DNA of 64,000 bases from Blepharisma stoltei (lineage: Eukaryota; Ciliophora; Heterotrichea; Heterotrichida; Blepharismidae), in assembly GCA_914767885.1 (NCBI GenBank), contig CAJZBQ010000005.1, positions 558,001-622,000 on the forward strand, given 5' to 3'. The position numbers were made by a program, and so were the translations under genes. This document shows, piece by piece, positions 36,127 to 45,781 of the stretch. The notes beneath the pieces are model-generated. The model saw only the letters and a list, made by a program, of their open reading frames with translations, did no database searches and was not told the origin of the DNA. The number at the start of each line of letters is the position of its first letter. Position 1 is the stretch's first letter.

Positions 36127-37314
36127 ATGGAAGACAGTTCACCTAGCTATTCAGTAAGCGCATCGCGAAGCCAATCTCAACCCCTACAAACACCTTCTCT
36201 TGAAATACAAAATTCTCAAGATTTCTTCGGACTTACTCCTTCCCCACCTAACAAAAACATAGAACTAATAAGCAACTACTCCAGCTCTGTATATGAAACG
36301 CTCCCTATTCTACCCTTACCTACTGTCACATACCTTCCTCCTCAGTCTAAAATGGTTTTCGACAGACTTATTGAAGATGTCAATAAGCGTAACCACCTAA
36401 AAATTAAGGTAAAAAAATTTCTATTATGCAGAGAAGAAGAAGAAATAAAATCTTTCAGATCTCCTAAAAGATTAACGAAAGGACAAGTTGAAGATCTTTA
36501 TAATCGATTATTAGCCGATCAACAGAAAAGACAAGAATCTCAACGTTTAAGGCAAATGATGAAAGAGTGTTTTATAAAAGAATCACCAAAATCTGTAATT
36601 AGTAAACAAAAAGAAGAAGAACTTTTAGCAAGACTTAGCGGATATGCAAAGAAGAAGAAAGAATGGCTCGAAATTATGCAAGAAAAGAAAAGAGAGCTAG
36701 AAGATGAAGAATTTGAAAGACTGCAAGGATTCTTTCAGAAAAAATGCAGGGACCCAGATTTATTTGAAAGACTAAGTGTGCCTAAATCAAAACCTTCATC
36801 TAGAAGCTTGTCAGCGACAAGACTAAATTTTGTATCACCACCCAGATCTCCAACTGTAAAAGCGAAAAAAATATGCCTGGTGAGTAAAAAACCTATTGAT
36901 AAATGCATAAGCTCTGCAAGAACACAAGATACACTTGACGTCTCTAATTCAAAATCAAGCTCATGTGAGTCAACTGTTCCATTGTGCGTCGATGCCAAGC
37001 CAGCAACACCTTTCAGTCCAAAGCAAGCAGGATTAAGTCACCCATGCACTCCTAACCCAGAGTCAACAATGAGAACTTGGTGTACCGCAAGAGTTTCACT
37101 AGTCTCTGAAGATAATAAGACGGAAAGTCCAAAAGGCAAATTTACATTTCTCAATGTCGATGATTATTTGAACAATCTTAAGGCAAAAATTAAGTCAGAA
37201 ATAGCCCAAGCCAAAAATCAAAGCTGCTTGCCTCGTGAAATAAGCCCAAGCTTATGGAAAATTTTCAAATTATTCCCAGAACTCGAGAAAAAAATGAAGA
37301 TTTTGCCGAGATAA
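36127..37314 (+). CDS. Uncharacterised charged protein (395 aa)
   Basis: One intact frame with no insertions. The N-terminal 80 residues are Ser/Pro-rich. A highly charged alpha-helical region follows (about residues 85-220, for example RLTKGQVEDLYNRLLADQQKRQE and EEELLARLSGYAKKKKEWLEIM). Two similar helical modules of the type 'K...eeLl.RL......K' suggest an internal repeat. The C-terminal part is Ser/Thr/Pro-rich with a short helical end. A cytoskeletal or basal-body role is possible but unproven. Confidence 0.72.
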   Translation: MEDSSPSYSVSASRSQSQPLQTPSLEIQNSQDFFGLTPSPPNKNIELISNYSSSVYETLPILPLPTVTYLPPQSKMVFDRLIEDVNKRNHLKIKVKKFLLCREEEEIKSFRSPKRLTKGQVEDLYNRLLADQQKRQESQRLRQMMKECFIKESPKSVISKQKEEELLARLSGYAKKKKEWLEIMQEKKRELEDEEFERLQGFFQKKCRDPDLFERLSVPKSKPSSRSLSATRLNFVSPPRSPTVKAKKICLVSKKPIDKCISSARTQDTLDVSNSKSSSCESTVPLCVDAKPATPFSPKQAGLSHPCTPNPESTMRTWCTARVSLVSEDNKTESPKGKFTFLNVDDYLNNLKAKIKSEIAQAKNQSCLPREISPSLWKIFKLFPELEKKMKILPR

Positions 37315-37319
37315 ATTCT

Positions 37320-37710
37320 TACTCCCCCCTCCTCGGTGAGTGAACAAAACCATTAGAAAAATCGCTATTTTTTGCCCAAAAAACCCCCTCCGTGAGTGAA
37401 CAAAAATTTTTTTAATAGAAAAAATTTTTTATGGAAAAAAATGGAAAAAAATTTTGATATATAAATGATAATTAGTATAATGAAATTTAGAGCTAATTCT
37501 GTGTAATTTTAAACAAATTGCTTTTTAAAACATAAATTTTTATAAATAAATTAATATTTGCTTTTCAATTTTTGCGAATTAGGATTTTTTTAAATTTCGA
37601 AAAAACATATTTTTATAAAATTTATATATAAATTGTTAAAAAAAAAAAAATAACCCCCCCTCCGTGAGTGAACAAAATTTTTTGTTCACTCACGAGGGGG
37701 GGGAGAGTTA
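37320..37710 (+). mobile_element. MITE family 1 copy (about 390 bp), intergenic
   Basis: A near full-length member starting 6 bp after the stop of the preceding gene: TACTCCCCCCTCCTCGGTGAG... to ...CACGAGGGGGGGGAGAGTTA. It cont ains the internal second terminus CCCCCTCCGTGAGTGAAC and the shared core. It ends 18 bp before the convergent gene's stop. Confidence 0.92.
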
Positions 37711-37727
37711 GAATTAATTTTAATGTT

Positions 37728-38513
37728 TTAAAGCAGGAACTCATTGATTCCCATCTTTGGATAAATGGCTAAATTGGCAAGTAAAATCGCTGTCAAAGCC
37801 AATAAAACTTGAATAATATGGAACACCCTAAGAAAAGAGAATTTCGTATATGCGCTTTTGAATCTATCATTGTAAACCATAAACAGTACTCTTCCCTCAG
37901 TTTGTCTTTGCCTCAAGAACGATACTTGTGACTCCCTTAGTCCAATAGCGACTAAATCCTGTGTAGGCACGTCGAAATATACATTCATCAACTTTGCTCT
38001 CTTGCAGACTTCTGGTGCATAAATCATATACTTAAAAGGGTCATCACATAGCTGTCTGTTAGCTCTATGAGCTTTAAATATTCTTTCATAAATAAACCAC
38101 ACAACAAGCCATACAACGATTACAAAAATGTTAATGAATGGAATTAAGCCAAGGATAAAAGTAATGAAAAAGGAAAAGATCATATATAAAGATTTCCCTT
38201 GGATTGCCCAGTGAGATTAAAAGATTTTTACTTACTGGATAGTATAATAAGCCAATGCATAGAGAGCATGTGTGTCTGCTTCCAATAAAGTCCAAAATCT
38301 TTTCATCCAGAGCCCATAAAAGCAGTTATTGTCGATTCCTTCAAATGTTCCTTCTGATACACGATTGCATTTGGCATTAAATTGCTTTACCACATGATTA
38401 TAAATGCCTATAGGATCCTCTGAAGTAATAAATTTGGGTTTTCCTGATTGCCTTTGTGAGAGATTTCTATAGAAGCGGTCTGCTTGAGATTCGACCTCTG
38501 AGTCTGCGGACAT
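37728..38513 (-). CDS. Small membrane protein, uncharacterised (245 aa)
   Basis: 246 codons after removal of a 48-bp insertion. The N-terminal half is soluble and aromatic-rich (CFYGLWMKRFWTLLEADTHALYALAYYTIQ). A strong double transmembrane segment follows (MIFSFFITFILGLIPFINIFVIVVWLVVWFIYE, about residues 112-145), then a cytosolic loop and a final transmembrane helix (VLLALTAILLANLAIYP). I recognise no family. The gene is convergent with the one at 36127-37314. Confidence 0.7.
38187..38234 (-). other. Predicted short IES (48 bp)
   Basis: A TAA interrupts the frame after YYTIQ. No 15-16-nt GT-AG intron fits, but TA-to-TA removal of 48 bp joins ...YTIQ to YMIFSFFITF. It contains a 26-bp sequence identical to coding sequence in the WD40-channel gene at 11077-11102. 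Confidence 0.65.
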
Positions 38514-38733
38514 TTAAAGCTTGCTAGCCATTCTAGCATAGGTTTCGATAGCCTAAGCTCATTTTTGCATGTCTAAGCCCAATTTTTTTATAGTTTTATC
38601 ATGCCAAATTAATTTTTAAAAATAATTAACATGAAAAAAGCAGTTACTAGATATATAAAAATACACCAAAATTATCTCTATCGAATTAAACTAAAATTTC
38701 GCTATAAAGCTTATTTAAAAACAAAAAATTTAT

Positions 38734-41213
38734 TTAATTTGTATCAATAATGCAAATAAGGCATTCTGACGCACATGTGGCAAGTTTTCCATTTCTCCAG
38801 TCCAATCCTTCAACAGACCCATTATGAATTCTTCCATAAAATCCGTTTTCAAGAGTTTCTAATTCCCCCTCAGTAATCGAGCAAAACATTTTATTTGCTC
38901 ATAGACGGGGATTTTTTTTTCAAAATTTAAAATTATCCCATTTTTGAAATAATTTAAAGTAAATATTAATTAATTTGTAAAATTTTATGTTTTAAAATGC
39001 AAGCTTTTTAAAATTAAACAGAATTAGCTAAATATTTCATGATAATCATTATCAATTATATATCAAAATATTTTTATCATAAAAAATTTCTATATCAAAA
39101 AATTTTTGTTCGTTAGGGATTTTTACGGTGGCTTTGTTGTTTGCTCATTGAGGGGGAGTAAGTGGAAAATCATCAGGTAGCCATTCTGAGTAACGCAAGC
39201 TACTCGTTTGCCGTTTTCTTCTATTGCTGCATACGTAATGGTATGCCATTCTCTAATAAAATTGGTCGTAAAGATGTGCAATAAAGTCCAGGTCTTAGGG
39301 TCGTAAATTCTCATAGTTTGGTCATCAGATGATGTCAAAAACAATTCGCAAATTTCTGCATTTTTAATTGAAGTTGCTGAGATTGGGAGCCACCTAACAC
39401 CTGTAACTGCTTTAGAGTGCTTAGGAAGAGCAATTATCATATTTTTCGAAGTTCAGTCCCAGATGTTGACAGTTTGATCTTCAGAGCCTGTTGCTATTAA
39501 GCCGGAATCAGGTGACCATGCTAAAGTCCATATTTCACTGAAATATTTGAGAGAGCCGAAATTTACGTCTTCACTATCTGATTGTTTGTCATGGGCAATA
39601 AAACTCGTATCTACGCTCATATTGCTATCAGCAGCTTTCGATAGAATTCAAAGCTCTCCATTCTTGGTTCCAGCTGCTAGATAATCTTTTATTAAGCCCT
39701 GCTTTCAGCTCATACATATAACATCACTTTGCAAATTCCAAATTTGATCGTAATTCTCAGTTTCCCCATTTACTTTATACAAATGCCCGTCGAGGCCTCC
39801 AAGATAGATTTCTTTTCCATTAATATCCCACGACAAACATCGAATGCCCGATGGAATTTGTCTTTCATACACAAGTTGATAGGTTTTTGTATCAAAGACT
39901 TTTATATTCCCAACAAAATCTCCGACAGCAATTAAATCTTCTATTGGGTTTATCTCAAGGCCACAACAAGTGATTTTAAAAAACTCTAATTTCAATTCTT
40001 TTGTGATTTCACTTGAATTGGGAAAGTCTTTAAAATTTCACAGGAAAATGCCGTATTCATTAAGCCCAACCAATACCGAATCTTGAATAATTCATCTTAG
40101 GTATGCGCAAGTTTTATTTATCCACTGAATCCCTGTTTTTACTGTTTGAAAAGCAGGATTAACGAAATTTAAGTCGATTTCTCCCAAAACTTTTTCTTGA
40201 TTTATATCGAATTTTGTATAAATTCCTGAATTTGGTGAAAAATAGCAAAAATTATCAATAAACTCTAAGCAAAGCATTGATCCAGCTCCAGTTACTTTAA
40301 ACATATGAAGAATTTCCAAAGTTTCCATATCAATAATAGCTATTGTTCTGCACAAGTATCCTACTGCAATTTGTCCTTTCCTATTTGTTATAATTGAGTT
40401 AATCCTACTGAAATTTGGTAAAGTAATAGATAACGAATTTCTGTCCCCTTCAATTCTTTGGAACAAGCAGCCATAGTATATGAATTTTCTCTGATGCCGT
40501 TGTCTCATGGTTTCCATTATATCATCAATAGGATCTTCACTATCAGAATCGCTATGAAAATCTGTGCAAGCTAAATCTTCAGGAATAGGCATATCTCTTT
40601 GTCTTAGACATGGCCCTCTATGCTCATCTGGTGTATTCTCTCTTAATGCGAAAAGAGAATTTAGATGTGAAAACTCACATAGTTTATAATTTCCTCGAAT
40701 AGTTAGAATTTTTTCAAAGCTAAAGTTTTCATTAATCCTCCAAACATCAATAATTCCATTATAAACTCCAAATACAGATGATGCAGCTACTAAATTTCCT
40801 TGATTATTTATTCTGCTTTACAAAAGAGCTGGTAATTCCATTTTTTTATTATAAAAATAGCACGCTCTACTAAAACAGATTACACATCCATGACGAACAA
40901 TACGCTCTGAACAGATTGCTGATGATAGCAGAGTTCCAGATAAAGAAAAAAGCTTGATTTCTCCACAATAAGCCATTGTTGTAAGCTTGTCTGGGCTATC
41001 AGGAGGAATTGGGAGAGTAACTACAATTGAATTGTTGTGAGCTTGAAATCTGTACAATTCTTGTAGAGTAAGAGCATCACGTTTAACAATATGACCACCA
41101 ATAGGGTGATAAAGGGAAGGTGAAGGCTCTGAAGTTATGAACACATTTTGAAAACGGCTTGAGTGGAGACCGATGTATTGGGATTTTAGGTATGAATAGG
41201 GTTTCTGATCCAT
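38734..41213 (-). CDS. WD40-repeat protein (about 726 aa), last repeat beyond a MITE
   Basis: Two WD40 halves are separated by an acidic linker (DFHSDSDSEDPIDDIMETMRQR). Repeats include GNIKVFD, GHLYKVNG, GELWILS, QTVNIWDWTS, DQTMRIYDP and GYLMIFHL, with TGA Trp codons at repeat ends. Removing the MITE at 38860-39160 adds ENGFYGRIHNGSVEGLDW...LICIIDTN, a normal final repeat. The frame has one unresolved TAA at 40816-40818 with no standard 15-nt intron around it, so an IES, an odd intron or a base error must be assumed there. Family unknown; probably a scaffold. Confidence 0.72.
38860..39160 (-). mobile_element. MITE family 1 copy acting as an IES in the WD40 gene (299 bp)
   Basis: TAATTCCCCCTCAGTAATCGAGC...CATTGAGGGGGAGTAA, with the family core inverted and diverged terminal repeats. 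Removing it changes the C-terminus from a MITE-encoded tail to LMIFHLETLENGFYGRIHNG, a WD repeat ending in TAA. Confidence 0.9.
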
Positions 41214-41720
41214 TCTGAAAATTTTATGAGGAAAAATAAACTGAGTTTTATGAGATTTGCAATGTATGGCTTGCTTGAAAGATCATAGATAATATAATAA
41301 TTTTCTATGAGTAATAAGCTATATCATATTCAGTTGCAATATAAGTAGATAATTAAATCTATTCTATTCTACTAAATTATAACAGCGCTCGCTGTTGAAG
41401 CCCTTAAGGCTCTTTAATAGCCAATCTGTCATGATAATTAAATCAAATAATAAAAAACTCTTAATTCACATATTAGGAGCTTGCCGCCATAAAAAATTAT
41501 GCAGAATTTTAAATATTTATTTCATAAAATATTGCCTATTATTTATTTAATATAGATTATTAAACAATAATGATATCTTGAGAAATCTTACTCTTTTCTT
41601 ACCTAATATCATTTTTATAATAATTTTTTAAATAATTTTTAATATTATTTTAATATTTATCAAAATTAAATCTTTAATTAATCAGGGGGATTTGCAATTA
41701 TAATATAATAAACAATCTAA
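41214..41720. other. Divergent intergenic region
   Basis: About 500 bp of AT-rich DNA between divergent starts. I see no coding frame, repeat or motif to report. Confidence 0.5.
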
Positions 41721-42974
41721 ATGCAACAAGCTCCAGAAACACTTCTTGCAAATAGCACGATTCAATTCAGCACTTCATGTGAAATTTGTGGTAAAGATTA
41801 TGATCCCATCAATCAACTGCCATATATTCTGCAAAATTGCAAACATTATTTCTGCTTGCCTTGCCTTAACAAAAATAAGATGCGTTCAACAGCTGAAACA
41901 ACAGGATCACTATATTATCTCTGCCCAACTTGCAAAGGTAAAAGTCGATATGCTGACAAGCACTCTTCTCTTATGCTAATTAAGATTAATTGCTCTTGGA
42001 TTGTTATTACGCATATTTTAATGGTTTAGAAAATTATTTGTAGGTGCAAGGCTAAATAATCACTTTAAATGAGCATGTTAAATATTTAGAAAAAAAAGTT
42101 TGTCTTCATCATGGCTTGGATTTTGTCGCTTTTTGCCCAAGCCATGACCATCTTCTGTGTGCCACTTGTCTTCCAGAGCACAAAAGGCAAGAATATTTTA
42201 TGCTAGATAGTCCAAAAATAAAAAAATACACAAAAGATAAAGAAGTTCTACTAACAGAGTTTGTGAATAGAATGCATGACTACATAAATATATCTAAAAT
42301 AGAGGTTCAGGAGCTTGAAGACCTAACTTACCTCTATTATTTAAAATCAGATAAATTCATTTCAAAAAAATATGAATATAACTAAAATATTTAAAATGCA
42401 TAAAACGCCAATTTTTATAAATGACTGATTTTGCGGAGTAAGGGATCAAAATAGCCAATATGAATTACATATCAGCAAAATTATTGAAACAAAAGAAGGA
42501 ATGATTAAAACAATAAATGAAAAAGCTCAGACTTGCATCAATGAAATTGAAGGAATTATAAAGAAGAAAGAAATAAAAGAACTCTTACAGACAATAACTG
42601 ATAACTTAAGCCATTATGCAAGAGTCTTTAAACTTATGCAGAAGAAAAAGGATAAGTTTCCTAATCTTGACGAAATTAGCCAGTTGGAAATTAAAAATAA
42701 AGATATGACTCTAATCAAGCCCGCTAAAATGTTTAATAGGGATAAATTAGTAGCGCCGCCTATAGATACGATTGATTATGAAGGCTCTATAGAGCAAGGG
42801 GCATTAGCATATAAAAGGAGGAAATTAAAGATGGAGCAAGAGCCAGAGGAAACCAATGAAGCAATTGCCAATGAGCTAATTCAATCTCAGCAAGCAGCAA
42901 TCGAGAATGAAAATCAAAATAACCTTCGGGATCAAGAAACAAATCAAGCTCTTGATCAAACTCAAGCTAATTAA
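41721..42974 (+). CDS. RING / B-box protein (about 361 aa), two short IESs
   Basis: The N-terminal RING reads CEICGKDYDPINQLPYILQNC..YFCLPC...CPTCKG (residues 20-72). A single B-box follows (CLHHGLDFVAFCPSHDHLLCATCLPEHKRQ), then alpha-helical sequence and a Gln/Asn-rich tail. The plus frame changes twice. Removing insertions of 80 and 88 bp (or 82) restores one frame of 362 codons. Probably an E3 ligase of the short TRIM type. Confidence 0.78.
41977..42056 (+). other. Predicted IES (80 bp)
   Basis: TA-to-TA removal turns CTA...ATA ATC into CTA ATC and gives SSLMLITLNEHVKYLEKKVC, moving from frame 0 to the frame of the B-box. It replaces a run of stops. Confidence 0.82.
42371..42458 (+). other. 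Predicted IES (88 bp, or 82 bp)
   Basis: A direct repeat TATGAAT at both sides allows either of two TA positions. Removal joins DKFISKKYE to LHISKIIETKEGMIK and shifts to the final frame. The interior has in-frame TAA. Confidence 0.72.
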
Positions 42975-43017
42975 GATGCATTTGAATTATTTTAATAATA
43001 TAACTCCTGCACACTTT

Positions 43018-43200
43018 TAGCTCATTTTGATTCAAGGATCTTCTTCGCAATCTGGAGCTCTGATAGCCACCTAAAGGGGGCAAGTTAACTCCAAGTTGAT
43101 AAATTTTGACAAAAGGAAGCATTTTTTTGCCAGCATTTGGGTGACTCGTTAGAGCTCCTTTTGCGAAGAAGAACCTTGAGTCAAGGTGCTAAAGGCATTC
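43018..43200. repeat. Palindromic element, hairpin family (about 180 bp)
   Basis: Arms of about 50 nt are inverted: TTGATTCAAGGATCTTCTTCGC / GCGAAGAAGAACCTTGAGTCAA. Inner sequence CACCTAAAGGGGGCAAGTTA, ACTCCAAGTTGATAAAT closely matches the hairpin in the WD40-channel IES (9526-9662) and more weakly the one at 53785-53980. Intergenic copy. Confidence 0.75.
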
Positions 43201-43443
43201 ACGAGCTATATTAGGATTTAGCTAATATGCCGAGTATTTAATATTATTTTTTATATTTAAATTGCCTCTAAAATTATTGTTTTATCATATATAATCTTTT
43301 GTGAAATTCGATTATTAAAGTTAAAACTTGCTTAAGTATTAAAAAACATTTGGTAAATCATGAACTAAATACAAAAATATAATTATTCTCACATTACTCA
43401 ATTTAGGCTTGCTTATTCAATTCATCTTTATTTAATTTCAGTT

Positions 43444-44943
43444 ATGGATTTAAAGCAAAAACTCGAGTATCAACAAGGAATTGAGGATTATTTAGAATCA
43501 AATGATGTCTATGAGCTCTTTGAGTATCTACTAAAAGAACTTCTAGTCGACAAGCCAGAAGATCCCATTGATTTTCTCATTCATAAACTTGAAAATCCTC
43601 GCCGCCGACGTCTATTTCTTGTAGGAGGGATTGGAAACTCTCGTCGTATGATAGCTCGAGACTTGGCATCAAGATTCAGAGTTGAGGCAGTCAATGTTTA
43701 TGATCTTCTGAAAAACGAGGTCAAAAAAGCTGGAAAGCACGCAGAAGGAATCCTTACAGCCTGGCGTTCAGGTATCTACGTTCCAGATGACATAATTCTT
43801 GAAATTTTAATGCCAGTTCTCGAAGGCCTAGAAAAGCAAGGCAAGAGTTATTCTTATTCATCATCAATAAAAGTACTAGAACTCAGCTAAATTATATACT
43901 TCGTTATAACAATAGAAATTTAAAAACCAAATTGTTTTTTTAATCTATCTTAAAAAATATACATACTAAATGGTTGTCCTAGAACAAGAGTTCAAAGTCT
44001 TGCTCTTCAAAGAGCAGGAATCATTCCAGACCGAATTGGAATTTTAACTACAGATGAAAACGCTTATAAAGAAAAATTCAGACAAAACTTCATTGAGTCT
44101 CAAGAACAAAAACCATCAGACGAGAGCATCGCTGAATTAGCCTCACAAAGAGCAATAGAAGAGCTCAGCTATAACTTAAATGGCGTCAAAGATGTGTACA
44201 AAAACCAATGGCATGAAATTGAGTCTACTGGAACTGTTGATAAAGTCGCTGATAAGGTAGCAAGAATTTTCTTAATGAAAGGAAGATCTAATGCTCCTAG
44301 AAGACCACCAAAAGTAATCCTATTAGGGCCGCCAGGATCAGGAAAATCGACACAAGCTCAAAATTTATCTGTTAGATACGGATTAACACTGGTATCAACA
44401 AGCCAATTACTAAGGGATCAAATCAATAGAAAGTCAGAAATCGGGAAAAATATAGCAGCAATTATGTCAACTGGAGATATGGTACCTGATTTCATAATTA
44501 CAGAATTGGTTAGAAATAGACTGCAGGAAACAGACTGCAAGATGAATGGGTGGATTTTAGATGGGTTTCCAAAAACTGTGGAGCAGGTAAGGTCGCTTAA
44601 AGAGTTCAAAATTCAACCATCTCATGTGTTTTTCTTAGAGAGCTCTGATGCATTAATATATGAAAGAATTGAGCAAAGAAGGCTAGATCCCGTTACTGGA
44701 AAGTACTATAGTGTTGCAGCACTCCCAGACGATCAAAATTTAAGAGATCGTTTAGTAATCCTTGAAGAAGACTCTCATGAAGCAGCCAGAAAAAGACTTC
44801 AAAACTATAAAGAGCATTCTACAAAGCTGCATGCAGAATTTGCTAAAGTTGGGATGAACATCAAAGCAGAGTTAGATGAGAATTTGATATCTGAAATGAT
44901 TGGAGATGCTATTGAAAATTCTATTCCACATGAATTTGACTAA
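43444..44943 (+). CDS. AK8: Adenylate kinase 8 (two AK domains, 469 aa)
   Basis: 470 codons after a 90-bp IES is removed, close to vertebrate AK8 (479 aa). The N-terminal DVYELFEYLLKELLVDKPEDPIDFLIHKL is the AK8-specific dimerisation-like helix region. The first kinase domain has a degenerate P-loop (GGIGNSRR) and the lid-side NGCPRTRVQSL. The second has an intact P-loop GPPGSGKSTQ, WILDGFPKTVEQ and RRLDPVTGKYY. The enzyme interconverts AMP, ADP and ATP; AK8 is associated with cilia and axonemes, fitting a ciliate. The degenerate first P-loop suggests only the second domain is catalytic. Confidence 0.9.
43877..43966 (+). other. Predicted IES in AK8 (90 bp)
   Basis: TA-to-TA removal joins SSIKVL to NGCPRTRVQSLALQ, replacing a stop-containing AT-rich tract inside the first kinase domain. 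The upstream CTA and the downstream CTA share the same codon phase. Confidence 0.85.
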
Positions 44944-45016
44944 ATTCTTAATAAATTTCTTCTTAATCATAATATCAAGTTTATAAATATGAAAAAAATT
45001 ATTTCCCAGAAATAAA

Positions 45017-45648
45017 ATGCCCTACTCGTCATCATGCCTTTCATTTCTTTTCTGCAAGAACAATAAAAAAAGATCTAGCAAAAAAAGCTCAAGATCAACC
45101 ATAAATATTTCTTCTTTTCAAGAATTTATATCACATAAGGCGAATTCTTCAACACAGACACCTTCATCTGGTGACATCGAGTTTAAACAAACCTCACCTT
45201 TACAAAAATTGCATCTGCAGCATTAGCTGCAAATTCATCCCACAGGTCAACAATTGCCATTAAAAAGACAGATGGCTTCTTTCAGAATTTCCAAAACCAG
45301 GATAAGCTTGAAACTGCAGAGTCAGATTTATCGGTATCATCTATAACAAATCAATTATCTTACGGAGTATACGTAGAATCCTCGTTGTCAAATAAGACAT
45401 TTTGCGGTATATTTAATTCAAAAGATGATGGGATTCGCTGGGATAAAAAATTCAGCTCAGCTAATCCATCGAAACTTCTATCAAACCCTTTTGCTACTGA
45501 CACCAATAGTAATCGGCTAAGAGTTGTTGCGATAACTCCTATGGCTTGCTTAAGGCGAAGGTTCTTGCCTAAAAATCAAAGAAAAAATGACAATATGGCA
45601 GATACTGATAAATTCAGAGAGTGTGAATGGATGATTTTGAAGGGTTAA
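45017..45648 (+). CDS. Small uncharacterised protein (about 202 aa)
   Basis: Two frames join if a 23-bp TA-bounded segment at 45201-45223 is dropped, giving 203 codons: a Ser/Lys-rich N-terminus (KKRSSKKSSRSTINISSF) and a C-terminal ECEWMILKG. No known domain. If the 23-bp cut is wrong, the gene would be two overlapping fragments or carry a frameshift. Confidence 0.55.
45201..45223 (+). other. Possible very short IES (23 bp)
   Basis: Removing TA-to-TA joins FKQTSPL to AANSSHRSTIAIKK and shifts the frame by two as required. There is no GT-AG intron that fits. The size is at the extreme low end of what IES machinery handles in other ciliates, so a base error is a real alternative. Confidence 0.4.
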
Positions 45649-45781
45649 GCAGCAATAGCTTAGTAAATCTTTAGAAGCATTAATTTAAAATAATTTTATT
45701 ATCAAATATAATTCTTGCCTTAAAATTTAATTTTATTGCACATCTCTTATTAATTTTTAAATTATTAGATTAAATTAGTTT

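Noticed and set aside
38187-38234. Intron of 34 or 38 nt in the membrane-protein gene
   Set aside because: GT-AG pairs exist but the lengths break the frame and differ from the 15-16-nt introns seen elsewhere; a 48-bp TA-bounded IES keeps the frame.
45170-45220. 50-nt intron in the small gene at 45017
   Set aside because: Right frame remainder but far longer than any other intron here; the 23-bp TA cut or a base error is simpler.
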